From Azoarcus indigens (lineage in GTDB: Bacteria; Pseudomonadota; Gammaproteobacteria; Burkholderiales; Rhodocyclaceae), in NCBI RefSeq assembly GCF_004361735.1, contig NZ_SNVV01000003.1, positions 248,001 to 312,000 of the forward strand: 64,000 nucleotides of DNA, in the 5' to 3' direction. Under the pieces are notes generated by a model. It saw nothing but the letters and a program-made list of their open reading frames with translations, was not told the DNA's origin and searched no databases. Positions 35,221-43,247 of this stretch are shown in pieces. Both the position numbers and the translations under genes were made by a program. How positions within the stretch are numbered: the stretch's first letter is position 1; the number at the start of each line of letters is the position of its first letter.

Positions 35221-36041
35221 GGCTGTCCATCTCCAACATTGCCTGGGACATCGAGGAAGATGGCGCGGTCGCCGCGCTGCTGCGCCAGCGCAAGGTGGAT
35301 GCGATCGACATCGCCCCCGGCAAGTATTTTCCCGATCCCGCACGGGCCACCGATGCCCAGATCCACGCCGTGCGCCAGTGGTGGGCGGAGCAGGAGATCG
35401 AGATCACCGGCATGCAGGCCCTGCTGTTCGGCACCCAGGGCCTCAATGTCTTCGGCCCCGCCGCCACCCAGGACGCCATGCTTGCCCACCTGGAGGCGGT
35501 CTGCCGCATCGGCGGCGGCCTCGGCGCGACGCACCTGGTCTTCGGCTCGCCGAAGAACCGTGACCGCAGCGGGATGAGCGACAGCGCAGCCACGGACATG
35601 GCATGCGCCTTCTTCTCCCGCCTGGGCGATGCCGCTGCCCGCCACGGCGTGGTGATCTGCCTGGAGCCCAACCCCGCTGCCTACGGCGCCAACTTCATGA
35701 CTACCAGCGCGGAAACCGCCGCGGTGGTGCGCGCCATCGGCCATGCCGCCATCCGCATGCAGTTCGACGTCGGCGCCGTCACCATGAACGGCGAGGATGC
35801 CGCCGAGGTGGTGCAGCGCTGCGGCGACCTCGTCGCGCATGTACATGCCAGCGAGCCCGGCCTGAAAACCCTGGGCGACGGCGGCAGCGACCACCAGCGC
35901 GCCGCAGCGGCGCTGCTGGCCAGCCTGCCCCAGCATGTGGTCTGCATCGAAATGCTGGCCAGCGAGAGCGAGCCCCATCTTTCCGCCATAGGCCGGGCCC
36001 TCGACCTGGCCGACGCGGCCTACCGGGCCGCCGGAGCCTAG
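35217..36041 (+). CDS. Sugar phosphate isomerase/epimerase (xylose-isomerase-like TIM barrel)
   Basis: A 274-residue AP-endonuclease-2-like TIM barrel. The N-terminal LSISNIAWDIEEDGAVAALL, LVFGSPKNRDR (~105) and ICLEPNP (~147, first metal Glu), and VAHVHASEPG (~205) match the metal-binding strand ends. Family members isomerise or epimerise sugars, inositols or related compounds. It starts within the preceding stop (ATGA) and ends four bases before the SMR-type gene. Its role would be to make the sugar carried by this cassette, which is inferred from position. Confidence 0.83.
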   Translation: MRLSISNIAWDIEEDGAVAALLRQRKVDAIDIAPGKYFPDPARATDAQIHAVRQWWAEQEIEITGMQALLFGTQGLNVFGPAATQDAMLAHLEAVCRIGGGLGATHLVFGSPKNRDRSGMSDSAATDMACAFFSRLGDAAARHGVVICLEPNPAAYGANFMTTSAETAAVVRAIGHAAIRMQFDVGAVTMNGEDAAEVVQRCGDLVAHVHASEPGLKTLGDGGSDHQRAAAALLASLPQHVVCIEMLASESEPHLSAIGRALDLADAAYRAAGA

Positions 36042-36045
36042 CCTC

Positions 36046-36402
36046 ATGAAGTGGCTCATCCTCGTCCTCGGCATCCTCGCCAACGCGTCCGCCAGCGTGC
36101 TGGTGAAGTACGCGATGCTGCCGCCGCGCCGTTTCCCCTCGCTGTCCGACCCGCTGGCGGCGCTCGGCAACTGGCCCTTCTGGCTGGGCCTTGCCCTCTA
36201 TGGCGGCGCCTTCCTGCTGTACGCGGCCGCGCTCGCCCGGCTGCCGCTCAATGTCGCCCACCCCATCCTGACCTCCGGCGCCGTGGCCACCGTGGCGCTC
36301 TTCTCCGTGGTGCTGTTCAGCGAGCCTTTCCACTGGACCACCGCGGTGGGCGTCCTGCTGGTGATTGCCGGCGTCTGCCTGATCACCCTTCGTGTTGCCT
36401 GA
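36046..36402 (+). CDS. Small multidrug-resistance/EamA-type four-helix protein (ArnE-like)
   Basis: A 118-residue protein with four transmembrane helices (about 2-18, 45-67, 74-91 and 96-115). It resembles the small EamA/SMR proteins that flip undecaprenyl-phosphate-linked aminoarabinose (ArnE/ArnF). In a cassette with two polyprenyl-type glycosyltransferases, a role as lipid-linked-sugar flippase is the simplest reading. Only one such subunit is present, so it would work as a homodimer. A true drug exporter is less likely. Confidence 0.78.
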   Translation: MKWLILVLGILANASASVLVKYAMLPPRRFPSLSDPLAALGNWPFWLGLALYGGAFLLYAAALARLPLNVAHPILTSGAVATVALFSVVLFSEPFHWTTAVGVLLVIAGVCLITLRVA

Positions 36403-36418
36403 ACTCCTGCAAGAAAAA

Positions 36419-37249
36419 ATGACTCCATCCACCCCGCCAGCGCTGCCCGGATCCGCCACCTGGGAAGTACCCGCCTTCGACATCGCCCTGTGGCCGGGCC
36501 GCAGCCAGCCCTGGTGCGTGGTGATTCCGGTGATCAACGAGGGCGAGCGCATCCGCAACCTCCTGCGCCGGATGGCGGCGCTCTCCGTTTCGGCGATGGC
36601 CGACATCATCATCGTCGATGGCGGCAGCAAGGACGGCTCGCTGGCCCTGGATGCGCTGCAGGCGCAAGGCGTGCGGGGCCTGCTGGTCAAGACCGGGCCG
36701 GGCAAGTTGAGCGCCCAGCTGCGCTGCGCCTACGCCTTCGCGCTGCAACAGGGCTACGCGGGCATCGTCACCATAGACGGCAACGACAAGGACGACCCGG
36801 AGGGGATTCCGCGCTTCATCGAAGCGCTGAAGGCAGGCTACGACTTCGTCCAGGGCTCGCGCTTCGTGCCCGGCGGCGTGGCGGAGAACACGCCGCGCTC
36901 GCGCGACTGGGCGATCCGCTTCATCCACGCCCCCATGCTGAGCCTGGCCTCCGGCTTCCGGTGGACCGACACCACCCAGGGCTTCCGCGCCTACAGCCGC
37001 CGCATGCTGCTGGACCCGAGGGTGGCACCGTTCCGCGACGTCTTCCTCACTTACGAACTGCTGGCCTACCTCTCCTATCGCGGCCCCCGGCTCGGCTTCC
37101 GCTGCATCGAGCTGCCCTCGATCCGGCGCTATCCGAAGGGCGAGGTGCCGACCAAGATTTCCAGCGTGCGCGGCAACCTCTCCGTCTTCAAGGTGCTGGT
37201 GGCCGCCTGCCTCGGCCGGTTCAACCCCGCCGGCGACCGGGAAGCCTGA
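36419..37249 (+). CDS. Glycosyltransferase family 2
   Basis: A 276-residue soluble GT-A enzyme. CVVIPVINEGERIRNLL (~31) opens the fold, then IIVDGGSKDGS (~60) and VTIDGNDKDDPEG (~114) with the DxD-like acidic motif. The C-terminal part FRAYSRRMLLDP is typical of UDP-glucose:undecaprenyl-phosphate and dolichol-phosphate sugar transferases. The ATG at 36419 was chosen; a GTG at 36392 would overlap the previous gene. Neither has a strong ribosome-binding site. It is the second GT2 of the cassette and has no membrane helices. Confidence 0.83.
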   Translation: MTPSTPPALPGSATWEVPAFDIALWPGRSQPWCVVIPVINEGERIRNLLRRMAALSVSAMADIIIVDGGSKDGSLALDALQAQGVRGLLVKTGPGKLSAQLRCAYAFALQQGYAGIVTIDGNDKDDPEGIPRFIEALKAGYDFVQGSRFVPGGVAENTPRSRDWAIRFIHAPMLSLASGFRWTDTTQGFRAYSRRMLLDPRVAPFRDVFLTYELLAYLSYRGPRLGFRCIELPSIRRYPKGEVPTKISSVRGNLSVFKVLVAACLGRFNPAGDREA

Positions 37250-37352
37250 TGCCGCGCCGGCACCGTTATTCCCCAGCCCCTGCTCCGCGCCTGACGCCGC
37301 CTGCGCTGGATTGGGCCGAGAACCAGCTGCGCTCTAACCCCCAAACCACAAG

Positions 37353-38963
37353 ATGAACCCGGCAAGAACCACGACAAACCGCCTTTTCGCCGCCTGCGCC
37401 CTGCTACTGGCCGCCTTCAACGCCTTCCTGCAGAATTTTCCCGGCAATTTCTCCCTCAACGGCGGCCTCTTCGCCTTCAGCGATCCCTTCCACCAGGGCG
37501 AGCATTTCGCCTTCGCCCAGTCCCTGGGCAACTCGACTCAGGCGGTGGACGCGCTCTCCATCCACGGCGCGCTGGATTTCATCCCCAGTCTCATCGGCGC
37601 ACAGCTGTGGGGCAGCGATCACCACTTCATCCCCAGCTACGCCATCTATGCGCTGCTGGGAACGCTGGCCGCCCTGCTGCTGTTCCTCGTCCCCGGCGCC
37701 GCCGGCGATGCCGCCAGGCGGCGCGCCTCCCTCTTCGCCCTGGCGCTCATCGGCGGTCTGGCGGTGGGCTACCGGGATTTCTTCCTGCTGATCTCCCTGG
37801 GCGCCTTCTACGGCCTGCTTACCGCGGAACTCCGCCCCGGCTGGCGAACCGCGCTCCAGCTCCTGTTCGGCCTCTCCACCGCCTTCGGCCTGTACTGGTC
37901 CTTCGACCGCGGCATTGCCGCCGTGGTCTCCCTGGGCACGGCCACGCTTTACCTGGCCTGGACGGACAGGCGCTTCGTGCTGCCCCTGCTCTCCTTCGCC
38001 GCCGGCCTAGTGATCCTCGCCTGCCTGCACGACGTCTTCTCGCCACGGGCTTTCATCGAGAACGTGATGGTGCTGGTGCAGACCTCTGCGCAGTGGCGCT
38101 ACAACCCCAGCGAGAAAACGGCGACGCTGACGGCCTTCGCCCTCTTCATCAACCTGCTGGCGCTGGGCCTGTTCTGGGGCTCCCACCTGAAAGGGCGGAC
38201 GCTGCGGCTGCATGCCGCCGAAGCCATCGCCCTGACGCTGCTTGCCATCCTCTTCCTGAAGATAGGGACGAACCGGGTCGACCTTCAGCACATCCACTCC
38301 GCGCTGTGGGTGCCGGGGATCCTGGCGATGCGGATGAACCACCGCAGCATTCCGTTGCACACGCCGCTGCTCTGCGTCTCCTTCCTCGGCTTCGTATTCG
38401 CGGTCCAGATCGGCGTCGAGTTCCGCTCCTATTGCCTGCCCCTGATCGCCGGCTTGATCCTCTATCAGTTCGACGCCCAGCGGACCGCGATCAGGCGCCT
38501 GATCAAGCTCACCTTCCTTTTCGCCCTGCTGCTGGTGCTCTTCTCCGCCTGGAAAAGGAACAGCGACCTGGAGAGCTACGCCTGGCTGCAGAGCCTGCGT
38601 GCCCCTCAGAGCAACTGGCAGAGCGCCGAACCCGCAATGCAGTGGGTCGCCTCCGAACTGCTCAGGAACAAGGTGGGCTGCGTCTTCGACCTCTCCAACA
38701 ACGGCATCATCAACGGCCTCACCCGGCTGCCCGCCTGCAGCCGTTTCATCTACCCGGTCTACGCCAGCGCGGCCTACGAGGACGAACTCATCCAGAGCCT
38801 GGCGAACGCGCGGCCGGCGGCCCTGGTGTATTCCTCCACCTTCTGGTCCTACCGCATCGACGGCCGCCCGATGAACGAGCGCTTCCCCGCGCTGGACCGC
38901 TTCATCCTCCAGAACTACCCGCAACAGACCTGCGAACACGGCTACTGCATCAGGTACCGCTGA
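37353..38963 (+). CDS. Multi-pass membrane protein, GT-C-like
   Basis: A 536-residue protein with about ten to eleven transmembrane helices up to residue ~400, then a periplasmic tail with four Cys (GCVFDLS, PACSRF, QTCEHGYC). The first loop (FSLNGGLFAFSDPFHQGEH) carries acidic residues in the place where GT-C enzymes hold their catalytic Asp. That fold uses lipid-phosphate sugar donors to modify lipids, glycans or proteins outside the membrane. Codon use is slightly less GC-rich than in neighbouring regions. It starts 103 bases after the GT2 gene. Function inferred; no known family motif is decisive. Confidence 0.7.
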   Translation: MNPARTTTNRLFAACALLLAAFNAFLQNFPGNFSLNGGLFAFSDPFHQGEHFAFAQSLGNSTQAVDALSIHGALDFIPSLIGAQLWGSDHHFIPSYAIYALLGTLAALLLFLVPGAAGDAARRRASLFALALIGGLAVGYRDFFLLISLGAFYGLLTAELRPGWRTALQLLFGLSTAFGLYWSFDRGIAAVVSLGTATLYLAWTDRRFVLPLLSFAAGLVILACLHDVFSPRAFIENVMVLVQTSAQWRYNPSEKTATLTAFALFINLLALGLFWGSHLKGRTLRLHAAEAIALTLLAILFLKIGTNRVDLQHIHSALWVPGILAMRMNHRSIPLHTPLLCVSFLGFVFAVQIGVEFRSYCLPLIAGLILYQFDAQRTAIRRLIKLTFLFALLLVLFSAWKRNSDLESYAWLQSLRAPQSNWQSAEPAMQWVASELLRNKVGCVFDLSNNGIINGLTRLPACSRFIYPVYASAAYEDELIQSLANARPAALVYSSTFWSYRIDGRPMNERFPALDRFILQNYPQQTCEHGYCIRYR

Positions 38964-38988
38964 TTCCGCTCGTCACCGGACACCTCAA

Positions 38989-39465
38989 ATGCGCCCCACC
39001 CTGAGCCTGCTTGCCTGCTCCGCCTTCCTGAGCCCCCTCCTGCCGGCCCACGCCGCCGGCGCGCCGCCCTTTGTCTGCGGCGACAGCGTGGTCCATGCCA
39101 CGACGGCGCAGGCGCGGGGCGATGTCTGGCTGCAGGATTTCGTCGTCACCCTGGAGCGCGGCGGAGAGCGGCGGGTGCTGCGGTTCAAGCCGGAGAATGA
39201 TTTCCTGCGGCTGCATTGCGTGGCCCACGGCGGGCGCGGCTATCTGGTCGTGGACCACAGCTGCGGCGGCAGCGGCTGCGCCGACCACAACTACGGCGTG
39301 GTCGATCTGGCGGATTTCAGCGAACCGTTGCAGCCCACCGAGCGCTATCGCGGCAATGAGGCCGCAGCGCGAAGGCTGCTGGAGGGCGATCTGCCGGCTT
39401 CCCTGGATTGCCGCGACACCGCGGGCGCCAGCCTGTGCCTGCAGGTGGAAGACGAACTGCAGTGA
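38989..39465 (+). CDS. Hypothetical periplasmic protein
   Basis: A 158-residue protein with an N-terminal signal peptide ending at AHAA (~24). The mature part has five Cys (VCGDS, LHCVAH, SCGGSGC, plus two near the end around DCRDTAGASLCLQV), suggesting disulfides. No family recognised. It follows the GT-C-like gene by 25 bases and may be the last gene of the cassette, possibly an acceptor or accessory protein. It could also be an unrelated exported protein. Confidence 0.65.
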   Translation: MRPTLSLLACSAFLSPLLPAHAAGAPPFVCGDSVVHATTAQARGDVWLQDFVVTLERGGERRVLRFKPENDFLRLHCVAHGGRGYLVVDHSCGGSGCADHNYGVVDLADFSEPLQPTERYRGNEAAARRLLEGDLPASLDCRDTAGASLCLQVEDELQ

Positions 39466-39579
39466 GCCCCGCGGCCGGCCTGCCGGCGCGGACGTGAGCG
39501 CAGGCCGTCGGGAAGGTGAACGCCGGCAGGGCCGGACCGCCCCGTGGCGGGCGCCACCGGCGCGGCCGCGTCACCCGGC

Positions 39580-39753
39580 TCAGAACACCAGCGTTCCCAG
39601 GCCGACCCCGAAGATCAGCACGATCAGGAAGATCGCCAGCGCGATGAAGAACAGCACCTTGGCAATGCCGGCGGCACCGGCGGCGATGTTGGTGAAACCG
39701 AGCAGACCGGCGACCAGGGAGATGACGAAAAAGATGATGGCCCACTTGATCAT
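39580..39753 (-). CDS. DUF1328 small membrane protein (YtjA-like)
   Basis: A 57-residue protein with two hydrophobic helices joined by a [14 protein letters not shown] turn, the signature of DUF1328. Members are small inner-membrane proteins induced in stress; function is unknown. The ribosome-binding site AAGGAG is 11 bases upstream. A second DUF1328 gene lies at 57577-57738. No sigma-54-type promoter is found here. Instead a TGTAA-N3-TTACA dyad lies about 70 bases upstream. Confidence 0.88.
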   Translation of the reverse strand: MIKWAIIFFVISLVAGLLGFTNIAAGAAGIAKVLFFIALAIFLIVLIFGVGLGTLVF

Positions 39754-39818
39754 GATGGGGGGACTCCTTGAGTCGTCCGCCGGCCCCGGGCGAGGGGCGA
39801 TGGCGGACTGAAATGTTT

Positions 39819-39831
39819 TGTAAAACTTACA
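39819..39831. promoter_or_regulatory. TGTAA-N3-TTACA dyad upstream of DUF1328
   Basis: TGTAAAACTTACA on the plus strand is an inverted repeat (5-bp arms) in an A/T-rich patch within otherwise GC-rich DNA. It lies 66-78 bases before the ATG at 39753 and is a probable operator or promoter region. The regulator is unknown. Confidence 0.45.
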
Positions 39832-39890
39832 CTGCCCGGTAAGGCATACAGCCTGCGGAGCGTTTTTCCAGGCCGTTGGCATACCCACGA

Positions 39891-40229
39891 TCAGCGCGCG
39901 GGTTTGGGCATCAGCGCGCTCTGGACCGACTTCACGCCTTCCACCCGGCGGGCGACCAGCACCGCGGCTTCGGCCTCGGCGGCGGAGTCCACCGTGCCGC
40001 CCAGGTGGACGACGCCATTGCGCACTTCGACCTCGACATTGCGCGCCTTCACCTGATCGTTGCCGATCAGCGCCGACTTCACTTTGGCCTCCAAAGTCTT
40101 GTCGTCTATGTATTCCCCGGTCGTCCTCTCACCGGAATGGGTATCGCCGGCCGCATGGGAAACACTGGCCAGGACCGATGCCGCGGCACCCGCGGCGAGC
40201 ACGCTCAGGAAGGATCTTCTGGTATTCAT
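39891..40229 (-). CDS. BON-domain periplasmic protein with twin-arginine-type signal
   Basis: A 112-residue protein. [18 protein letters not shown] is a Tat-like signal peptide, with cleavage likely after SHA (~26). The mature protein is one BON domain ([18 protein letters not shown] to VKSVQSAL), a fold thought to bind phospholipid surfaces, as in OsmY. GGAGG lies ten bases before the ATG. A good sigma-54-type promoter is at 40316-40331, back to back with that of htrA. It resembles the BON gene at 56567, so the two are probably paralogues. Confidence 0.9.
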   Translation of the reverse strand: MNTRRSFLSVLAAGAAASVLASVSHAAGDTHSGERTTGEYIDDKTLEAKVKSALIGNDQVKARNVEVEVRNGVVHLGGTVDSAAEAEAAVLVARRVEGVKSVQSALMPKPAR

Positions 40230-40315
40230 TCTGGCATTCCTCCGTGTGAGCCCACGCCGCCGGGAGGCGGCGGGCGGGCGTTTTCGGCCGCCCGGGGGCG
40301 GTCCGGCAGGGAGGT

Positions 40316-40331
40316 CGCAAACGGCGTACCC
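40316..40331 (-). promoter_or_regulatory. Candidate sigma-54 promoter of the BON gene
   Basis: Minus strand GGGTACG-CCGT-TTGCG: perfect TTGC, two mismatches in the -24, exact spacing. Transcription would start near 40305, about 75 bases before the ATG. Confidence 0.52.
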
Positions 40332-40358
40332 GGACGGTATCGCTAGCGAATCGACATA

Positions 40359-40374
40359 GGGCATGACACTTGCT
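40359..40374 (+). promoter_or_regulatory. Candidate sigma-54 promoter of the htrA operon
   Basis: GGGCATG-ACAC-TTGCT: perfect TTGCT, two -24 mismatches, exact spacing. Transcription would start near 40386, about 27 bases before the ATG at 40413. Only 27 bases separate it from the opposed BON promoter. Confidence 0.58.
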
Positions 40375-40412
40375 CTACCGCTGCGGTCGGGTCTGTCCCG
40401 GGAGTTCAGATC

Positions 40413-41951
40413 ATGCCTGCCCATAGCAAAAACAATACTTGCCGCCCGCTCGCCACCGCTCGCCCCGCACCGGTCCGGCCCCTGCCCCAAGCCCTGCCGA
40501 CTCGGGAAAGGCACCCCCTCGCCGCGCTCCTCGGCGGACTGCTGCTGGGCGCCGCCCTGCTCAGCGCCCTGGCCGGCTGCACGCCAGGCGACGCCGGTAC
40601 GGGAGACGCGCCGATCCGCAACATGGCCGCCTGGTTCCAGCAGCCCGCCAGCCGCAGCGCGGCCATGCCCGACTTCGGTCCGCTGATGCGCGCCCAGGGG
40701 CCAGCGGTGGTGAACATCGTCAGCGTGCGGCCGGCGGACGCGCCCGGGCTGGAAGGCCTGCCCGGCGAGCCCACCTCCACCTCGGTCGAACCCTTTACCC
40801 CGAGGCAGGACACACCGTCCGAAGGGCTGGGCTCCGGCTTCATCATCCGGCCGGACGGCCTCATCCTCACCAACGCCCATGTGGTGGCCGGCGCCACCTC
40901 CATCACCGTGCGCCTGGCCGACGGCCGCCGCGAGTACCCCGGCCGCGTCATCGGCGCCGATCCGCAGAGCGACATCGCGGTGCTGCGCATCGACGCCGAC
41001 GGCCTGCCGGTGGCGCGGCTGGGCAGTTCCGCCTCGGTGGTACCGGGCACCTGGGTGGCCGCCATCGGCGCGCCCTTCGGCTTCGCCAACACCATCACCG
41101 CCGGCATCGTCAGTGCCACCGGCCGCGCGCTGGCCGATGGCGACCTGGTGTCCTTCATCCAGAGCGACGTGGCGGTGAACCCCGGCAGCTCCGGCGGCCC
41201 TCTGATCAATCTGCGCGGCGAGGTGGTGGGCATCAACTCGATGATCTTCAGCCCCACCGGCGGCTACATGGGCCTGTCCTTCGCCATTCCCATCGAATCC
41301 GCGCTGGAAGTGGCGGCCGAACTGGAACGCGAAGGCACGGTGCGGCGCGGCCGCCTGGGCGTCACCATCCAGCCGGTCACCCGCGAGCTGGCGCGCGCCT
41401 TCGGCTTCGAAGGCGAAGGCATGGTGGTGGGCACGGTGGAAAACGGCAGCGCCGCGGAGCAGGCCGGCCTGCACTCCGGCGACGTCATCATCGGCCTGGA
41501 TGGCCGCCTCGCCGGGCCGGACCGCCTGCCCCAGCTCATCGCGGCCGCCACGCCCGGCAGCGAGCGCAAGGTGATGGTGTGGCGCGAAGGCCGCCGCCAG
41601 GAATTCACCGTCGTCATGGGCGAAACCAGGGCGGAACCGCCAAAGGCCACCCACAGCTCCGCCGCCGACAAGCATCTCACCCTGAGCGAAGTGCCCGCCG
41701 AGCAACGCAAGCGCCTCGGCATCGCCTACGGTTTGCGGGTGGACAAGGCGCCGCCGGCGCTGGCGGACGACGCGATCCGCAATGGCGACGTCATCCTCAA
41801 GGTCGGCGGCCGCAGCTTCGGCAACCGGCATGAGTTCGATCGCCTGCTCGCCTCCACGCCGGGCGGCTATGCGCCGCTGCTGGTGCGCCGCGGCGAATCC
41901 GCGGTGTACGTGGCGGTGGAGGTGCCGGAGACGGCGCGGGAGGCAGGTTGA
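40413..41951 (+). CDS. HtrA/DegP-family serine protease, predicted lipoprotein
   Basis: A 512-residue periplasmic protease and chaperone. A 35-residue basic N-terminus precedes a hydrophobic stretch ending LAGC, so Cys56 may be lipidated, which is unusual for DegP. The trypsin-like domain has His156 (TNAHVV), Asp187 (QSDIAV) and Ser260 (NPGSSGGP). Two PDZ domains follow at about 325-405 and 425-505; the second is degenerate. It degrades misfolded envelope proteins. The last four bases overlap the AI-2E permease start. A shorter start within the N-terminus is possible. Confidence 0.92.
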   Translation: MPAHSKNNTCRPLATARPAPVRPLPQALPTRERHPLAALLGGLLLGAALLSALAGCTPGDAGTGDAPIRNMAAWFQQPASRSAAMPDFGPLMRAQGPAVVNIVSVRPADAPGLEGLPGEPTSTSVEPFTPRQDTPSEGLGSGFIIRPDGLILTNAHVVAGATSITVRLADGRREYPGRVIGADPQSDIAVLRIDADGLPVARLGSSASVVPGTWVAAIGAPFGFANTITAGIVSATGRALADGDLVSFIQSDVAVNPGSSGGPLINLRGEVVGINSMIFSPTGGYMGLSFAIPIESALEVAAELEREGTVRRGRLGVTIQPVTRELARAFGFEGEGMVVGTVENGSAAEQAGLHSGDVIIGLDGRLAGPDRLPQLIAAATPGSERKVMVWREGRRQEFTVVMGETRAEPPKATHSSAADKHLTLSEVPAEQRKRLGIAYGLRVDKAPPALADDAIRNGDVILKVGGRSFGNRHEFDRLLASTPGGYAPLLVRRGESAVYVAVEVPETAREAG

Positions 41952-43093
41952 GCGCGCCCCCCGCACCCCAGCCCCGCCGCCGGCGCCCGCGCGCCGCGGC
42001 CTTGGGGCCGGCCGCGCCCGGCGTGGCCGCCGATGCCCGCCGCGCCGACCGCTCCATCGTGGTGGTGGGTGCGGTGGTACTGCTGGTGGGCTTCGGCCTG
42101 GTGATGTGGGCGATAGCGGACGTGGTGCTGCTGGTGTTCGCCGGCATGCTGCTGGCGATCTTCCTGCGCGGCTTCACCGACGCCCTGCGCCGCGCCACCG
42201 GCCTGCCTGACATGGTCGCCTTCGTCGCGGTAGTACTGGCCCTGCTCGCCCTGCTGGCGCTGGGCGGCCTGTTCCTCGGCGCCGAGGCCGCCACCCAGTT
42301 CGAACAGCTGGGGCCGCGCACCCGCGAAGCCTGGGACAAGATGCTGGCCGCCATCAACAGCTACGAATGGGGCCGCGCCCTGCTGAACGAACGCAACCTG
42401 CGGGCGATGATGCCGGAGAACCAGGAATGGCTGACCCAGCTCGGTGGCCTTTTCTCCACCACGGTGGGCGCCATTGGCGGCTTCCTCATCGTCGTCTTCA
42501 TCGGCCTCTACGGCGCCGCCGATCCCGGCACCTACCAGCGCGGCTTCCTCGCCCTGTTTCCGCGCGGCAACCGCGAGCGCGCCAGCGAGGTGATGGACGA
42601 AGTGGGCCACACCCTGCGCTGGTGGCTCATCGGCACCTTCGTGAAGATGACGGTGGTCGGCGTATCGGTGAGCATCGGCCTGTGGCTGCTGGGCATGCCG
42701 CTGGCGCTGGCGCTGGGCCTGATCGCCTTCGTGCTGGACTTCGTGCCCTACATCGGCCCGGCGCTGGCCGCCTTTCCCGCCTTGCTGGTGGCACTGGCCA
42801 TGAGCCCGACCGACGCCCTCTACGTCGGCCTGCTCTACCTTGGCGTGCAGGCCGCGGAGAACTACATCGTGTCACCGCTGGTGGACCTGCGCAGCGTGGA
42901 TCTGCCGCCAGCCCTGGCGATCGCCGCCCAGGTGCTGCTGGGCGCCCTGCTGGGCGCCCTGGGCGTGGTCTTCGCCACCCCGCTGGCCGCCACCGGCATG
43001 GTGCTGGTGCGCACCCTCTACGTGGAGCCGGACGAACCGGCCGGTTCGCCGGCCCCGGCGGAGGGCGGCGCCGCCGCGGGGGAGCGGGCGTGA
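41948..43093 (+). CDS. AI-2E family transporter
   Basis: A 381-residue membrane protein of the AI-2E/UPF0118 family. Eight hydrophobic segments, with the family signature FVLDFVPYIGPALAAFPALLV (the first 20 residues are diagnostic) near residues 260-280 and GVQAAENYIVSPLVDL near 305. Family members include putative exporters and Na+/H+ antiporters, so autoinducer transport should not be assumed. The start is TTG within the htrA stop (TTGA). The N-terminal 35 and C-terminal 20 residues are disordered. Confidence 0.88.
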   Translation: MSAPPAPQPRRRRPRAAALGPAAPGVAADARRADRSIVVVGAVVLLVGFGLVMWAIADVVLLVFAGMLLAIFLRGFTDALRRATGLPDMVAFVAVVLALLALLALGGLFLGAEAATQFEQLGPRTREAWDKMLAAINSYEWGRALLNERNLRAMMPENQEWLTQLGGLFSTTVGAIGGFLIVVFIGLYGAADPGTYQRGFLALFPRGNRERASEVMDEVGHTLRWWLIGTFVKMTVVGVSVSIGLWLLGMPLALALGLIAFVLDFVPYIGPALAAFPALLVALAMSPTDALYVGLLYLGVQAAENYIVSPLVDLRSVDLPPALAIAAQVLLGALLGALGVVFATPLAATGMVLVRTLYVEPDEPAGSPAPAEGGAAAGERA

Positions 43094-43247
43094 GCCCGGC
43101 GCCGCTCGTGGCCTGTTCACGGCGGCGGCCTGCCGCCAGCTTGTTCGCCCAAAAGCCGCAGCGGAAGCTGCGGCCCGGCCGCCGGGAAGCCGAATGCCGC
43201 TTGCCGCGGTCTTACCCGGCAGACGCTGAAGCTGGTGGAGGCAAGGA

